From assembly GCA_019307135.1 (NCBI GenBank), contig JAFDKF010000051.1:1-40767 (forward strand): 40,767 nucleotides of DNA, given 5' to 3'. This document shows, one piece after another, positions 1 to 7,591 of the stretch. Every line of letters starts with the position of its first letter. Positions within the stretch are counted from its first letter, which is position 1. Made by a program: the position numbers and the translations under genes. Source of the stretch: Deltaproteobacteria bacterium. GTDB lineage: Bacteria; Desulfobacterota; Desulfobacteria; Desulfobacterales; C00003060. Below the pieces are notes generated by a model. The model was not told the origin of the DNA. It was given only the letters and a program-made list of their open reading frames with translations, and did no database searches.

Positions 1-517
1 CTGTTACGCATGGGTATTCATCCCGAAACATGCCCATTTTCTTTTCCGAACGGGTCTGGCACCCCTTGCCACGGTGATGAGAAGGCTCCTCACGGGTTAC
101 GCCATTAGTTTTAATCGCCGCCACAAGCGCCACGGCAAGCTGTTTCAGAATCGTTACAAATCCATTGTCTGCCAGGAAGATGCCTATCTGAAGGAACTTG
201 TCCGGTATATTCACCTGAACCCGGTCCGTGCCGGCATTGTTCCCGGGCTTAAAGAATTGAATAGATACCCATATTGCGGGCATAGCGCACTGATGGGCAG
301 AAAGAAGAGGCCGTGGCAGGATGTGGACTATGTTCTAGGATATTTTGGGAGAACGACAAATGGGGCAAGAAAGGCGTATCTCAACTACGTGGAGGCAGGA
401 ATTGGCCGGGGTCGTCAGGATGAACTGACAGGCGGGGGATTAATTCGAAGTGTTGGAGGTTGGTCGGAGGTAAAGAGGCTGAGACAGCAAGGGGCAGGAC
501 CATGTGATGAGCGATGA
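1..517 (+). CDS. Y1 (IS200/RAYT-like) transposase, 5'-truncated by the window edge and frameshifted near its end
   Basis: Single-strand HUH transposase of the Y1_Tnp family (REP-associated tyrosine transposase type). The frame is open from base 2, and the gene start lies outside the window. The HUH motif is visible at once (HAHFLF, from about base 29), and the catalytic-Tyr helix is seen as VRYIHLNPVRAG. The right window edge carries the N-terminal part of a near-identical copy, which shows that about 60-65 residues are missing here. The frame ends at 517, but homologous protein sequence continues in the next frame from about 504 (VMSDERILGDSEF). One extra base around 497-503 (GGACCATGTG against an expected GGACATGTG) explains this. 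The gene is therefore probably inactive as read. Confidence 0.8.
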   Translation, partial: CYAWVFIPKHAHFLFRTGLAPLATVMRRLLTGYAISFNRRHKRHGKLFQNRYKSIVCQEDAYLKELVRYIHLNPVRAGIVPGLKELNRYPYCGHSALMGRKKRPWQDVDYVLGYFGRTTNGARKAYLNYVEAGIGRGRQDELTGGGLIRSVGGWSEVKRLRQQGAGPCDER

Positions 518-734
518 GCGGATTTTAGGCGATTCGGAGTTTGTAGAGGCGGTGCTCTCCCAGGCCGACGAAAAGTACGAGCGTCATTACGAATTGAAGC
601 GTCGAGGGTATGACCTGGATCGGATTGCCAAAAGGGTCGCCGAAATCTACGGGATGGAACCGCGTGAAATATTTCCCAAGGGTAAGCAGCAACGAAAAGT
701 GAATATGGGAATGGGGACGCTGGTAAAAAATTAA
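504..734 (+). pseudogene. C-terminal continuation of the Y1 transposase, separated by a frameshift
   Basis: This frame encodes ILGDSEFVEAVLSQADEKYE and a basic stretch that ends GKQQRKV. It continues the preceding transposase after a one-base shift. From about base 703 the frame leaves the family sequence and runs into the terminal repeat of a second element (NMGMGTLVKN then stop). The expected HTH-like tail (KARSLFCFWAVSELGMS) is absent here but appears 170 bp downstream in the deleted copy. So this is the middle part of a broken gene, not an independent protein. Confidence 0.7.
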
Positions 735-1071
735 GTTGACAAAGGAAAGCGTAAATGCGAAATAGATCCCATGCCAAGATAAGCCCGCCTTGACGCACCC
801 GGTGTCCTGCATCACATCATGATCCGTGGAATCGAGCGTCGAAAGATATTCATAAGGGTAAACATCAACGAAAAGTGAAGGCAAGAAGTCTTTTCTGCTT
901 TTGGGCAGTCAGTGAGTTGGGGATGTCGCTTAGAGAACTGGCCAGACGGTTGGAAATGAGCTCCCCTGGCGTGGGGTTCTCGGTCGAAAGGGGAGAAACC
1001 ATTGCCCGCGAAAATGGGTGGCAATTAATCGAATAAGGTTTTGTTACTTTTTTACCAGCGTCCCCATTCCC
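707..1071 (+). mobile_element. Internally deleted, non-autonomous derivative of the Y1 transposase element
   Basis: The piece is bounded by a perfect 24-bp inverted repeat (707-730 and 1048-1071; left arm begins GGGAATGGGGACGCTGGTAA). Inside it are the first ~20 codons of the transposase gene (ATG at 771, with an in-frame stop where the right-edge copy has CAA) fused to its last ~55 codons (frame of KARSLFCFWAVSELG, ending at the TAA at 1034-1036). The central gene, including the HUH and Tyr motifs, is missing. The same left terminal sequence precedes the transposase at the right window edge (40417-40438). This is the expected form of a MITE mobilised in trans by the intact transposase. Downstream, 1071-1119 holds further short degenerate repeats of the terminal CGTCCC(C)ATTCC sequence. 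Confidence 0.75.
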
Positions 1072-1159
1072 GTCCCAGCGTCCCCATTCCCGTCCATTCC
1101 CGTCCCATTCCCGTCCCAGGCGGCTGTGGCCGACGCGCAGCGCAGGCGCTTGCGCCGCG

Positions 1160-1354
1160 TGTGCCGGTGTTTTTAAGATACAAGATCCATTTAAGTAGTT
1201 GTGGGCCTTTTACTTTGACCGGGTCCATTTCAAGCTCATTTTTGGCAAAACTACAGAAGGCCTTGACACTGATGGTATAGGTATCGACGGTTGAAGCAGC
1301 AAAGGCGTTAACCTTTAAAAGCTCTTTACGGTACTGGTCTATAAGGGCTATCAT
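1160..1354 (-). pseudogene. Truncated tyrosine recombinase (N-terminal SAM-like domain only)
   Basis: About 64 residues from an ATG at 1354 read as the helical core-binding domain of a phage-type integrase (IDQYRKELLKVNAFAAST, then TYTISVKAFCSFAKNEL). At about base 1160 the frame leaves this sequence and enters a GC-rich palindrome and the terminal repeats of the neighbouring Y1 element, so the catalytic domain is lost. It lies downstream of the complete recombinase (1441-2292) on the same strand, so the two probably formed a tandem recombinase unit. The deletion or insertion of the Y1 derivative probably removed the rest. Confidence 0.65.
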
Positions 1355-1369
1355 AGTGGCTCCTTTCCG

Positions 1370-1404
1370 GCCGTCGTAGCCAAGGCTACTTTGGCGGAGT
1401 CGGC
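1370..1404 (+). repeat. Dispersed hairpin repeat (GCCGTCGTAGC family), copy 1
   Basis: A 35-bp imperfect palindrome starting GCCGTCGTAGCC and ending GGAGTCGGC. The inner arms GTAGCC/GGCTAC pair, and the outer GCCG/CGGC ends pair. It sits between the two tyrosine recombinases. Other copies are at 12304-12337 (inverted), 27847-27881 and 31734-31766. All are intergenic. Confidence 0.75.
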
Positions 1405-1440
1405 TTGCATATAAGGGTGTTTTTTCATATAGACAGCATA

Positions 1441-2292
1441 CTAGTCGGGATTCAGGTGGGCGTATTTTAGGGTGTTGGCTCGGCGACTGTGCCCGAGAAC
1501 CTGCTGTGTGATCTCAATACCGGCCACGCGGTTGAGGTGGGTTGCCGCCGTATGGCGGAACAGCCGGGTGTGCAGCTTTTTTTCGATACCGAGCCGATCG
1601 GCCGCCGTTCGGAAAATGTCTTGCAAAGTCCGCTGGGAGATGCGCTTTTTGCGCTTGGATATCAGCAAAGGCCCTTTTTTAAGCCTCCGCAGTTGCAAGT
1701 ACTTGTGGATGATTTTACAAAGACTGTGAGGCAAAACCATGTTGCGCTGACGCCGGCCCTTTTCCCTGATCCATACCAGTCCACAGGTTAAATCGACATC
1801 TTGGATATTTATTGCAATCAGAGTCGACGTCCGCAGCCCCAGCATGCCCAAAAGCATGATGATAATAAGGTTTCTCAGTGCCAAAACATCCTGAGTCTTT
1901 CGACTGAAATGACGGATCAGGCGATTGTATTCATCGATTGTTAGAAACTGTGGCACTGTCTTTTCAATTTTCGGATATGGGAGTTTGAGGGCGATATTTT
2001 GCGCCACATGTCGATGGAGTGTCAGAAAGTGGTAAAATTGCCTGAGAGTCCAGACACGGGATTTTCTGACGTGTATTGAGGGTGCTTTGTAGTCGGCTAC
2101 AAAATTGACCAGATGCAGGTAGGTGATCTTTTTAACGGACCGAATTCTTTGAGATTTGCGGCATTCGCCTTGAGAACATAACAGGCAGGCTTCGAATTCA
2201 TTTATCCGGGCGGATAAAGCCTGGATGGAACGTACTGAAAAATCTGCCAGTTGGCAATATTCCAGAAACTGGCTGATATAACGATGAAGCAT
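1441..2292 (-). CDS. Tyrosine recombinase / site-specific integrase
   Basis: 283 residues. The N-terminal half is a helical core-binding domain with three cysteines (C-x2-C-x4-C near residues 36-44). The C-terminal half is the catalytic domain: the first Arg in MLGLRTSTL, a Lys in the beta hairpin IREKGRRQR, box II as TRLFRHTAATHL, LGHSRRANTLKYAHL with the last His and the nucleophile Tyr. The usual HxxR box has Arg in place of the first His (RLFR), which is atypical but occurs in divergent recombinases. It would cut and rejoin DNA for a mobile element. It is followed on the same strand by a truncated second recombinase. No integron-integrase-specific insert is recognisable, so it should not be called IntI. 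The start at 2292 has no strong ribosome site. Confidence 0.8.
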   Translation of the reverse strand: MLHRYISQFLEYCQLADFSVRSIQALSARINEFEACLLCSQGECRKSQRIRSVKKITYLHLVNFVADYKAPSIHVRKSRVWTLRQFYHFLTLHRHVAQNIALKLPYPKIEKTVPQFLTIDEYNRLIRHFSRKTQDVLALRNLIIIMLLGMLGLRTSTLIAINIQDVDLTCGLVWIREKGRRQRNMVLPHSLCKIIHKYLQLRRLKKGPLLISKRKKRISQRTLQDIFRTAADRLGIEKKLHTRLFRHTAATHLNRVAGIEITQQVLGHSRRANTLKYAHLNPD

Positions 2293-2440
2293 GATGACGT
2301 CCCCCTTGTCCCGCCATAGCTTTTCAGCGAAGGCGGATTGTTGACCATTGGATCATGCTTCATCATTAAACGCCTATTAATACAATGCAAATTGCGCTAA
2401 CTGCAGGGTTTGTTGGTTCTGCGACTATTACAATGATTAC

Positions 2441-2468
2441 TTGACATCGCGCCTCAACTGTGTATACA
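2441..2468 (+). promoter_or_regulatory. Putative sigma-70 promoter with palindromic operator for the Phd/PIN module
   Basis: TTGACA at 2441-2446 and TATACA at 2463-2468, with a 16-bp spacer. The -10 region overlaps the perfect 8-bp palindrome TGTATACA (2461-2468), a plausible site for antitoxin autoregulation. A ribosome binding site GGAGG (2482-2486) lies 6 nt before the antitoxin ATG. Confidence 0.55.
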
Positions 2469-2492
2469 TTTGCGTGACAATGGAGGTGCAAA

Positions 2493-2789
2493 ATGAAATT
2501 TTTAAGCGTTCGTGATTTACGGGGTAAGTCTGCTCAAGTGTGGAAAGAACTACCTCGAGAGAAGGAAATGATTGTGACCAGCAACGGCCGCCCTATCGCT
2601 ATCCTCTCGGCGGTAGACGAAAGCAGCCTGGAAGAATCGCTCGCAGCATGGCGCCGTGTTCGTGCCACCCAAGCTGTCATGTCAATTCAGCATGAATCGA
2701 TGCGCAAGGGAATGGATAAGATCTTGATGGAAGAAATCGACGCTGAGATCGACAGAACTCGCAAGGAGCGACGAGCGGGTGCGAAATGA
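2493..2789 (+). CDS. Type II antitoxin, Phd/YefM-like
   Basis: 98 residues. The N-terminal beta-alpha fold is typical of Phd/YefM DNA-binding antitoxins: MKFLSVRDLRGKSAQVWKEL, then EMIVTSNGRPIAILSAVDE. The highly charged C-terminal helix (EEIDAEIDRTRKERR) would wrap the toxin. It overlaps the toxin start by 4 nt (ATGA), so translation is coupled. It should neutralise the PIN nuclease and repress the shared promoter. A GGAGG ribosome site fixes the start. Together with the attC-like site after the toxin, it appears to be part of a gene cassette. Confidence 0.85.
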   Translation: MKFLSVRDLRGKSAQVWKELPREKEMIVTSNGRPIAILSAVDESSLEESLAAWRRVRATQAVMSIQHESMRKGMDKILMEEIDAEIDRTRKERRAGAK

Positions 2790-3205
2790 GGATTGTTCTT
2801 GATACGAATGTCCTCGTCGCCGGACTGCTCACACCCTTCGGAACGTGCGGTGAAATCGTTCGAATGATCACTTCAGGCGACCTTACTCTCTGTGTAGACG
2901 CACGAATACTGTTTGAGTACGAGGAGGTTATCCATCGGCCGCGTTTCGATATAGACCCAAGCAGGGCAGATATTGTGCTCGATTATGTTAGACACACTTG
3001 TGAGTCGTCTCCTTCATCTCCTCTGCCGTCGCCCCTTCCTGATCCCGATGATAGCCCCTTTCTGGAAATCGCCATAGCAGCGAAAGCTGAGTGTCTTGTA
3101 ACGGGGAATCTGAAGCACTTCCCAATGAGTTGCAGGGGAGGTATTCGGGTGCTTTCACCCGCCGAGTTCCTCGATTTCTACAGGAAGCGCAGAACAACGG
3201 GTTGA
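2786..3205 (+). CDS. Type II toxin, PIN-domain ribonuclease
   Basis: 139 residues, PIN_3-type toxin. Metal-binding acidic residues are visible: Asp6 in VLDTN, Glu in FEYEEVIHRP, and the Asp cluster DPDDSPFLEIA. The last motif reads LVTGNLKHFP, with Asn where many PIN proteins have Asp, as is common in this subfamily. It probably cleaves RNA when freed from the antitoxin. The stop codon (3203-3205) lies inside the left arm of the attC-like structure, the typical end of an integron cassette ORF. Confidence 0.85.
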   Translation: MRIVLDTNVLVAGLLTPFGTCGEIVRMITSGDLTLCVDARILFEYEEVIHRPRFDIDPSRADIVLDYVRHTCESSPSSPLPSPLPDPDDSPFLEIAIAAKAECLVTGNLKHFPMSCRGGIRVLSPAEFLDFYRKRRTTG

Positions 3206-3259
3206 ACAAGGACTGCCAATTTCGCTGTGCTCCATTGGCAGCCTGTTAACCCGAGCGTT
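3193..3259 (+). other. Integron attC-like recombination site
   Basis: A long imperfect hairpin with the architecture of an attC site. Left: AAC (3193-3195), CGGGTT (3198-3203), extra G, AACA (3205-3208), extra A, GG, extra A, CTGCCAAT (3213-3220). Right: ATTGGCAG (3234-3241), CC, TGTT, AACCCG (3248-3253), AG, CGTT (3256-3259). All three unpaired single bases (3204, 3209, 3212) are on the same arm, as with attC extrahelical bases. The right half (TTAACCCGAGCGTTATGCC) closely matches the conserved L'/R' part of attC sites; the core would be GTTATGC with cleavage between 3257 and 3258. It directly follows, and overlaps, the toxin gene. No integron integrase is in the window. Confidence 0.7.
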
Positions 3260-3291
3260 ATGCCTTTATTAAATATCATTGGGGATCATCC

Positions 3292-3447
3292 ATGAAACAA
3301 AAAAGGCCTACCCCAAAATCATTTGACAATTCCAAATACAAAGAAACGATTGATGGTCTCGACGTGAACATGTCTGAATTAGAGTTCGAGCGTTTATCTG
3401 AAATTGTTGTTCCAGGCAAAATCGTGGGGTCAGGCCTTCATTCTTGA
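3292..3447 (+). CDS. Small hypothetical ORF directly after the attC-like site
   Basis: 51 residues starting MKQKRPTPKSFDNSKYKE and ending IVVPGKIVGSGLHS. The weak ribosome site GGGG lies 8-11 nt upstream. It begins 35 bp after the attC core, where the next cassette ORF would be expected. It is not recognised and may be the N-terminal stub of a longer, disrupted protein. Coding status is uncertain. Confidence 0.35.
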   Translation: MKQKRPTPKSFDNSKYKETIDGLDVNMSELEFERLSEIVVPGKIVGSGLHS

Positions 3448-3528
3448 CAGCAAGCGTGGCACACGGCATCATGCGTGGCATTTTAACCCTCTTAGAAACC
3501 GTCCTTTTAGCAAGAGGTTTTTCTATAA

Positions 3529-3726
3529 TACCGGGGGGTTACCCTAATAGACCGATTAGATGCCTCTATGGGGCCTCAAGATATGAATTTACCTGGTTTT
3601 AAATTACATGAGCTTTCGGGAAAGGAAAAAGGAACTTGGTCAGTGTGGGTTACCGGCAATTGGCGAGTCACCTTTCAGTTTGATGGACCTGATGCAGTTG
3701 CCGTTGATTATCGAGACTATCATTAA
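3529..3726 (+). pseudogene. Broken HigB-type toxin (RelE/ParE superfamily), C-terminal part
   Basis: The frame from RLDAS onward (PQDMNLPGFKLHELSGKEKG, TWSVWVTGNWRVTFQFDG, VDYRDYH, stop at 3726) is the conserved C-terminal two thirds of HigB mRNA interferases. No matching N-terminus is in frame: a stop lies at 3526, and a fragment resembling the N-terminal part (SKRFFYNTGG) is in another frame just upstream. About 15-20 residues therefore seem lost through a deletion with frameshift. An internal ATG at 3568 could start a 52-residue remnant. It sits 17 bp before an intact higA, the usual higB-higA order. Confidence 0.6.
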
Positions 3727-3743
3727 ATATTGGAGGGTTTCAA

Positions 3744-4037
3744 ATGATTAGCCGCAGAAGACCTACCCATCCTGGAGACGTCTTACGGGAGGACGTCATT
3801 AAGCCTCTTGGTTTAACAGTAACGGATGCTGCAAGATGCTTAGGAGTTACTCGAAAGACTTTGTCAGCATTAATCAATTGCAAAGCATCGGTGAGCCCAG
3901 AAATGGCGGTCAGGATAGCTAAGGCGACAAAAACATCCCCTGAAAGCTGGCTATACATGCAGGCAAAGTTAGATCTTTGGCTTGCCGAGCAAAAGCCTAC
4001 TCAGGTTGAAGAATTTGGTGAGGTTGTCGCAGCATAA
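3744..4037 (+). CDS. higA: HigA-type antitoxin (XRE family)
   Basis: 97 residues. MISRRRPTHPGDVLREDVI is the HigA signature N-terminus. It is followed by a Cro/C1 helix-turn-helix (VTDAARCLGVTRKTLSALIN) and the SPEMAVRIAKATKTSPESWL segment. The ribosome site GGAGGG (3732-3737) fixes the start. It would bind HigB and repress the operon. The cognate toxin upstream is disrupted, so this may be an orphan antitoxin kept for anti-addiction or simply a remnant. Confidence 0.85.
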   Translation: MISRRRPTHPGDVLREDVIKPLGLTVTDAARCLGVTRKTLSALINCKASVSPEMAVRIAKATKTSPESWLYMQAKLDLWLAEQKPTQVEEFGEVVAA

Positions 4038-4342
4038 TTCCCTTCAAATATTCTCATGAGTGGGATCTATGAGCATAACCCGTCGCTGGTCGCGCCAAGG
4101 TAAGCCCGAGTCGTTGGGATTGCGCAACATATGGGACGTTCATAAATAAATAAGTAACTGGAGGCCAGGTCTGACTTGTTTATAAACTTATGGATGTCCC
4201 GCTGGATTGTCAAACAAGAGATCGAACACCTTGATTTGCAGGCTTACGATCACGCAGGAAATAAACTCCGCGAAGCACTTGAAAAAGAGAAGAGCTTTTC
4301 AAATATGCCTGAAGATCGCCTTTCTTCATTTTTCTCCTTCGC
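4038..4342. other. Intergenic, mostly featureless
   Basis: About 300 bp between higA and the end of comM. A 68-codon frame (4176-4382, reading MSRWIVKQEIEHLDLQAYDH and on into the comM 3' end) has no ribosome site and no recognisable family. It could be a fragment of an accessory gene. No attC site could be supported here. Confidence 0.3.
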
Positions 4343-5878
4343 TCAGCCAAACTCGGTGCCTCGGTCGAGGCTCCGGTATTGAATGGCCTCTGAGACATGA
4401 TGGGCGGCAATATCTGCTGCCTGTTCCAGGTCCGCTATGGTTCTCGCGATCCGCAGGATGCGGTTAAACGCCCGGGCGGAAAGCCCCAGCTTGTCGATTG
4501 CCGCTTCAAGGAGGCTGTGGGAATTCCGGTCAACAGGACAATATCTTTTGATCTGGCGGTTGTTCATCTGGGCATTGCAGTGAATCTTGGTCCGTTTCAA
4601 CCTCTTCGACTGTATAGCACGGGCCCGATTCATGCGCTCTCTGATATCGGCAGAGCTTTCAGCATCGTTCTGACTGGCCAGGTCCTTATAGCGAACCGCT
4701 GGCACCTCCACGTGGATGTCTATGCGATCCATTAGTGGACCAGACACCTTTGACCGATACCGATGAATCTTTGTATATGTGCACGTACATTGATGGTTGG
4801 GGTCGGAAAAGTATCCGCACGGGCAGGGATTCATAGCAGCCACCAGCATGAACCTGGCCGGATAGGTAATGCTGGTAAGTGCCCGTGCAATGGTCACGTA
4901 GCCATCCTCCATGGGCTGACGCATCACCTCAAGCACATTTTTCTTGAACTCCGGCAGTTCATCCAGAAAAAGCACCCCGTTGTGCGCCAGGCTCACTTCG
5001 CCAGGTCTTGGAATGTGCCCACCGCCGATGAGACCTGCGTCGGATATGGTATGGTGTGGAGAACGAAAGGGCCGATTTGTGATCAATGCCTGAGAGTCTC
5101 TGAGCATGCCCAGCACGCTGTACACCTTGGTTGTTTCGATCGCCTCTTCAAAGGTGATAGGGGGTAATATGGTTGCCAGGCGTTTCGCCAACATGGTCTT
5201 ACCTGCCCCGGGCGGGCCAATCATAATGACGTTATGCCCCCCTGCTGCTGCCACCTCCAAAGCCCGCTTCACATGCTCTTGGCCTTTGACCTCACAGAAG
5301 TCGATCTCATCTGGGTGTGCTTCCTCAAAAACGGGTTGGATATCGACAGATTCTGGCTGTATGAGCCTCAGACCGCACAGAAACTCTACCAGCTCACCCA
5401 GCGTAGGAACGGAGAGGACTTCTATGCCATCTACCACAGCAGCTTCTCGGGCATTTTCCTTTGGGAGAATCATGCCACGAAGGTTAGAATTCCTGGCCAA
5501 TAAGGCCACAGGGAGCGAGCCACGCACAGGTTTGATACGTCCATCAAGAGAGAGCTCACCTAAGATCAGGTACTCGGTGAGCCGGCCCGGGGGTACAATC
5601 CCTGTGGCAGCTAAAATGCCCAGTGCAATGGGAAGGTCAAAACCTGTTCCCTCTTTTTTGATATCAGCGGGTGCCAGGTTGACCGTGATGCGATCGTCTG
5701 GAAACCTGTAGCCAGAATTGTTGATTGCAGATTTGACCCGATCTTTACTTTCCTTTACAGCAGCCTCTGGCAGGCCCACCGTAGCAAAGCTTGGCAGTCC
5801 CCGCCTAATATCAACCTCCACCTCCACGGTATAGGCATCAACCCCGAGGACGGCGCTGCTCAAAACCCTGGAAAGCAA
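4343..5878 (-). CDS. comM: YifB/ComM family Mg-chelatase-like AAA ATPase
   Basis: 511 residues, full length. An N-terminal Lon-protease-like fold ([20 protein letters not shown] ... [11 protein letters not shown]) precedes the AAA module: Walker [11 protein letters not shown], Walker [11 protein letters not shown], the cysteine-containing insert [17 protein letters not shown], then an [15 protein letters not shown] sensor region and the C-terminal lid. In naturally transformable bacteria ComM is a hexameric helicase that promotes branch migration during recombination. The start is TTG at 5878, 5 nt after the ribosome site GGGAGG. No competence genes are nearby. Confidence 0.93.
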   Translation of the reverse strand: MLSRVLSSAVLGVDAYTVEVEVDIRRGLPSFATVGLPEAAVKESKDRVKSAINNSGYRFPDDRITVNLAPADIKKEGTGFDLPIALGILAATGIVPPGRLTEYLILGELSLDGRIKPVRGSLPVALLARNSNLRGMILPKENAREAAVVDGIEVLSVPTLGELVEFLCGLRLIQPESVDIQPVFEEAHPDEIDFCEVKGQEHVKRALEVAAAGGHNVIMIGPPGAGKTMLAKRLATILPPITFEEAIETTKVYSVLGMLRDSQALITNRPFRSPHHTISDAGLIGGGHIPRPGEVSLAHNGVLFLDELPEFKKNVLEVMRQPMEDGYVTIARALTSITYPARFMLVAAMNPCPCGYFSDPNHQCTCTYTKIHRYRSKVSGPLMDRIDIHVEVPAVRYKDLASQNDAESSADIRERMNRARAIQSKRLKRTKIHCNAQMNNRQIKRYCPVDRNSHSLLEAAIDKLGLSARAFNRILRIARTIADLEQAADIAAHHVSEAIQYRSLDRGTEFG

Positions 5879-5892
5879 GATACCCTCCCTTA

Positions 5893-6112
5893 ATAAAATC
5901 GCTTCGCGATTTGTAACTTCTCAATAGGTTCGGGGAAGTCACCTGAAATCAAGCCCGCCGACAGGCAATTAAATTTGAAAACGTCTGAAACTCGTTTATA
6001 AGTGAGCCTAAAGAAAAAAGAGTAAGGCTCACTAATGCGCTCAAACAGTCAGACGTTTTCAAATTTAACCACCTGTCAGCTTAGGTTATTGAGAAGATAC
6101 CGCGATTTTATA
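5893..6112. repeat. Large nested palindrome (MITE-like or structured RNA)
   Basis: Successive inverted arms close on one centre: ATAAAATCGC (5893-5902) with GCGATTTTAT (6103-6112); CTTCTCAATA (5917-5926) with 6087-6096; GACAGG (5960-5965) with 6072-6077; a perfect 20-bp arm TTAAATTTGAAAACGTCTGA (5969-5988) with 6049-6068; and AGTGAGCCT (6001-6009) with 6025-6033. Translation is unlikely. It lies between the divergent comM and lpxC and probably consists of a MITE with other palindromes inserted beside it. Confidence 0.7.
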
Positions 6113-6541
6113 TAACACTTCGATTTTTCAACATTTAGCAAAGAGCAACCACAAAGGCAAGGGTTTTGTGGATCATTGTGGCAGATGCTGTGAAACTTGG
6201 AGGGGAGTGCAGGAAGAAATGGCCCTTGTTGCAAAAACGAGACAGGTTTTACTTGTGGCGTGTATCTTTCTACACACCAAGGGGATATGGTACACCATTA
6301 AGCTTTGAAAAAAATACCGGGGCGATGATGCTACTTTTTGTTTTATATTCAACGAGTTATTTTTTGAATCCAATGTTCCCTTGGTGGTGTTTTCTTGTTT
6401 GGTACGTCTATTGCTTGATACACAAGAAAAATCATACTAATGGTGTTGGAATTTCCTTTCTTAAGCGGTGTATCTGCGCTATATAAAACCTGTTCCTGAC
6501 AGGTTCAGGAATCGCGCAACGATTTCATAAGGATATTAGAT
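6113..6541. other. Intergenic region upstream of lpxC
   Basis: AT-rich. A 106-codon open frame here (6166-6486) has a low-complexity aromatic composition and no ribosome site, and is taken as spurious. 6448-6490 resembles a decayed copy of the repeat seen at 32089-32150 (GGAATTTCC, then CTTCTT-AGCGG, then TATA-AAA). A short hairpin AACCTGT/ACAGGTT (6487-6505) precedes lpxC by about 36 bp. No certain promoter could be assigned. Confidence 0.35.
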
Positions 6542-7414
6542 ATGCACTCCTATCAGCAGACGCTAGCCCGGCCAGTTCAATGTACCGGCGTCGGACTTCA
6601 CTCAGGCAAAAGTGTTACTTTGACCATTAAACCGGCGCCAGTCAACCATGGCATCAAATTCGTTCGAACCGATCTGCCCCACAGACCTGTTATCAGCGCC
6701 CATTTCCGAAACGTTATTGATACCAGCCTCGCAACCACTCTTGGGACCGACGGCGTGATTGTTTCCACCATTGAGCACTTGATGGCTGCTCTTGCCGGTC
6801 TTTGCATTGATAATGCCTTGGTGGAGATGGATGCATACGAAGCCCCTATCATGGACGGCAGCGCCGGGCCGTTTACCTCCATGCTGAGAGATGCCGGAAT
6901 CAGGACCCAGTCAGGAAAGCGTTACACGTTTGTGGTAAAGAAACCGATTGAGATGGCAGATGAAGACAAAAAGGTCGGGCTTTATCCCTCAGACACCCTT
7001 AAGATTACTTGCACCATAGAGTTCGACCATCCACTTGTAAGACGTCAGTCATATACCATTTCGCTAACCGACGGCCTTTTTGAAAAGGAGATCAGCCGGG
7101 CCAGAACCTTTGGGTTCATGCATGAGGTCAACTATCTGAAGCAGAATGGATTTGCCAGGGGGGGCTCTCTGGAGAACGCCGTGGTGATCGATCGGGACAG
7201 GATATTGAACCGGGAAGGGCTTCGCTATGAAAACGAATTTGTCCGCCACAAGGTACTCGACTGTATTGGTGACCTTTCGTTGCTTGGGATGCCCTTTATC
7301 GGTCACATCGTGGCTTACAAATCCGGGCACGCCCTCAATCATGCCCTGTTGAAAAGATTCATCGAGCAAAAGTCCTGCTGGGAAACTGTGCAGGCATCTG
7401 TTGTCTCGCCTTAG
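6542..7414 (+). CDS. lpxC: UDP-3-O-acyl-N-acetylglucosamine deacetylase
   Basis: 290 residues. A zinc amidase that commits the cell to lipid A synthesis. The zinc ligands are in place: His79 (STIEHLMAAL), His236 and Asp240 (FVRHKVLDCIGDL). The catalytic His263 is in SGHALNHAL. MDGSAGPF and SRARTFGF are further family motifs. The start MHSYQQTLARPVQCTGVGLH matches the family N-terminus, with AAGGAT upstream as ribosome site. It is cytoplasmic. The last stop base coincides with the first base of a MITE (7414-7591). It is not adjacent to other lipid A genes here. Confidence 0.97.
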   Translation: MHSYQQTLARPVQCTGVGLHSGKSVTLTIKPAPVNHGIKFVRTDLPHRPVISAHFRNVIDTSLATTLGTDGVIVSTIEHLMAALAGLCIDNALVEMDAYEAPIMDGSAGPFTSMLRDAGIRTQSGKRYTFVVKKPIEMADEDKKVGLYPSDTLKITCTIEFDHPLVRRQSYTISLTDGLFEKEISRARTFGFMHEVNYLKQNGFARGGSLENAVVIDRDRILNREGLRYENEFVRHKVLDCIGDLSLLGMPFIGHIVAYKSGHALNHALLKRFIEQKSCWETVQASVVSP

Positions 7415-7591
7415 GGCTCACGCAAAAATAACTTGGCAGAGTTGGCGCTCAGATTTGGGTCGGATTTGGCCGATCCGATTGAGCAAAACCACAGGAATAG
7501 CAGGCTATTTCGCGGATTTTGTGAATGAGTATCGGTCAAAGACGGCCTGAAGCTGAGATGCCAAAATGGTAACTTATTTTTGCGTGAGCCC
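7414..7591. mobile_element. 178-bp MITE inserted at the lpxC stop codon
   Basis: The terminal inverted repeats begin GGGCTCACGCAAAAATAA. Left (7414-7434) and right (7571-7591) match over 21 bp with one mismatch. The element is flanked by TTA on both sides (7411-7413, 7592-7594), a likely 3-bp target duplication. Inner arms also pair (TTGGCA/TGCCAA, CTCAG/CTGAG). It contains no gene. The insertion leaves the lpxC stop (TAG) unchanged, because the element's first base is G. Confidence 0.75.

Noticed and set aside
1441..2292. Integron integrase (IntI) for the neighbouring attC-like site
   Set aside because: The protein lacks the additional IntI-specific region and has an atypical box II, so it is called only as a tyrosine recombinase.
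4075..4135. Possible second attC site after higA (ATAACCCG ... AGCCCGAGTCGTTGGG)
   Set aside because: The right half looks attC-like, but the left half does not pair with it and no central stem forms.
6166..6486. 106-codon open frame upstream of lpxC
   Set aside because: No ribosome site, aromatic low-complexity composition and no recognisable family; the 3' part overlaps repeat-like DNA.
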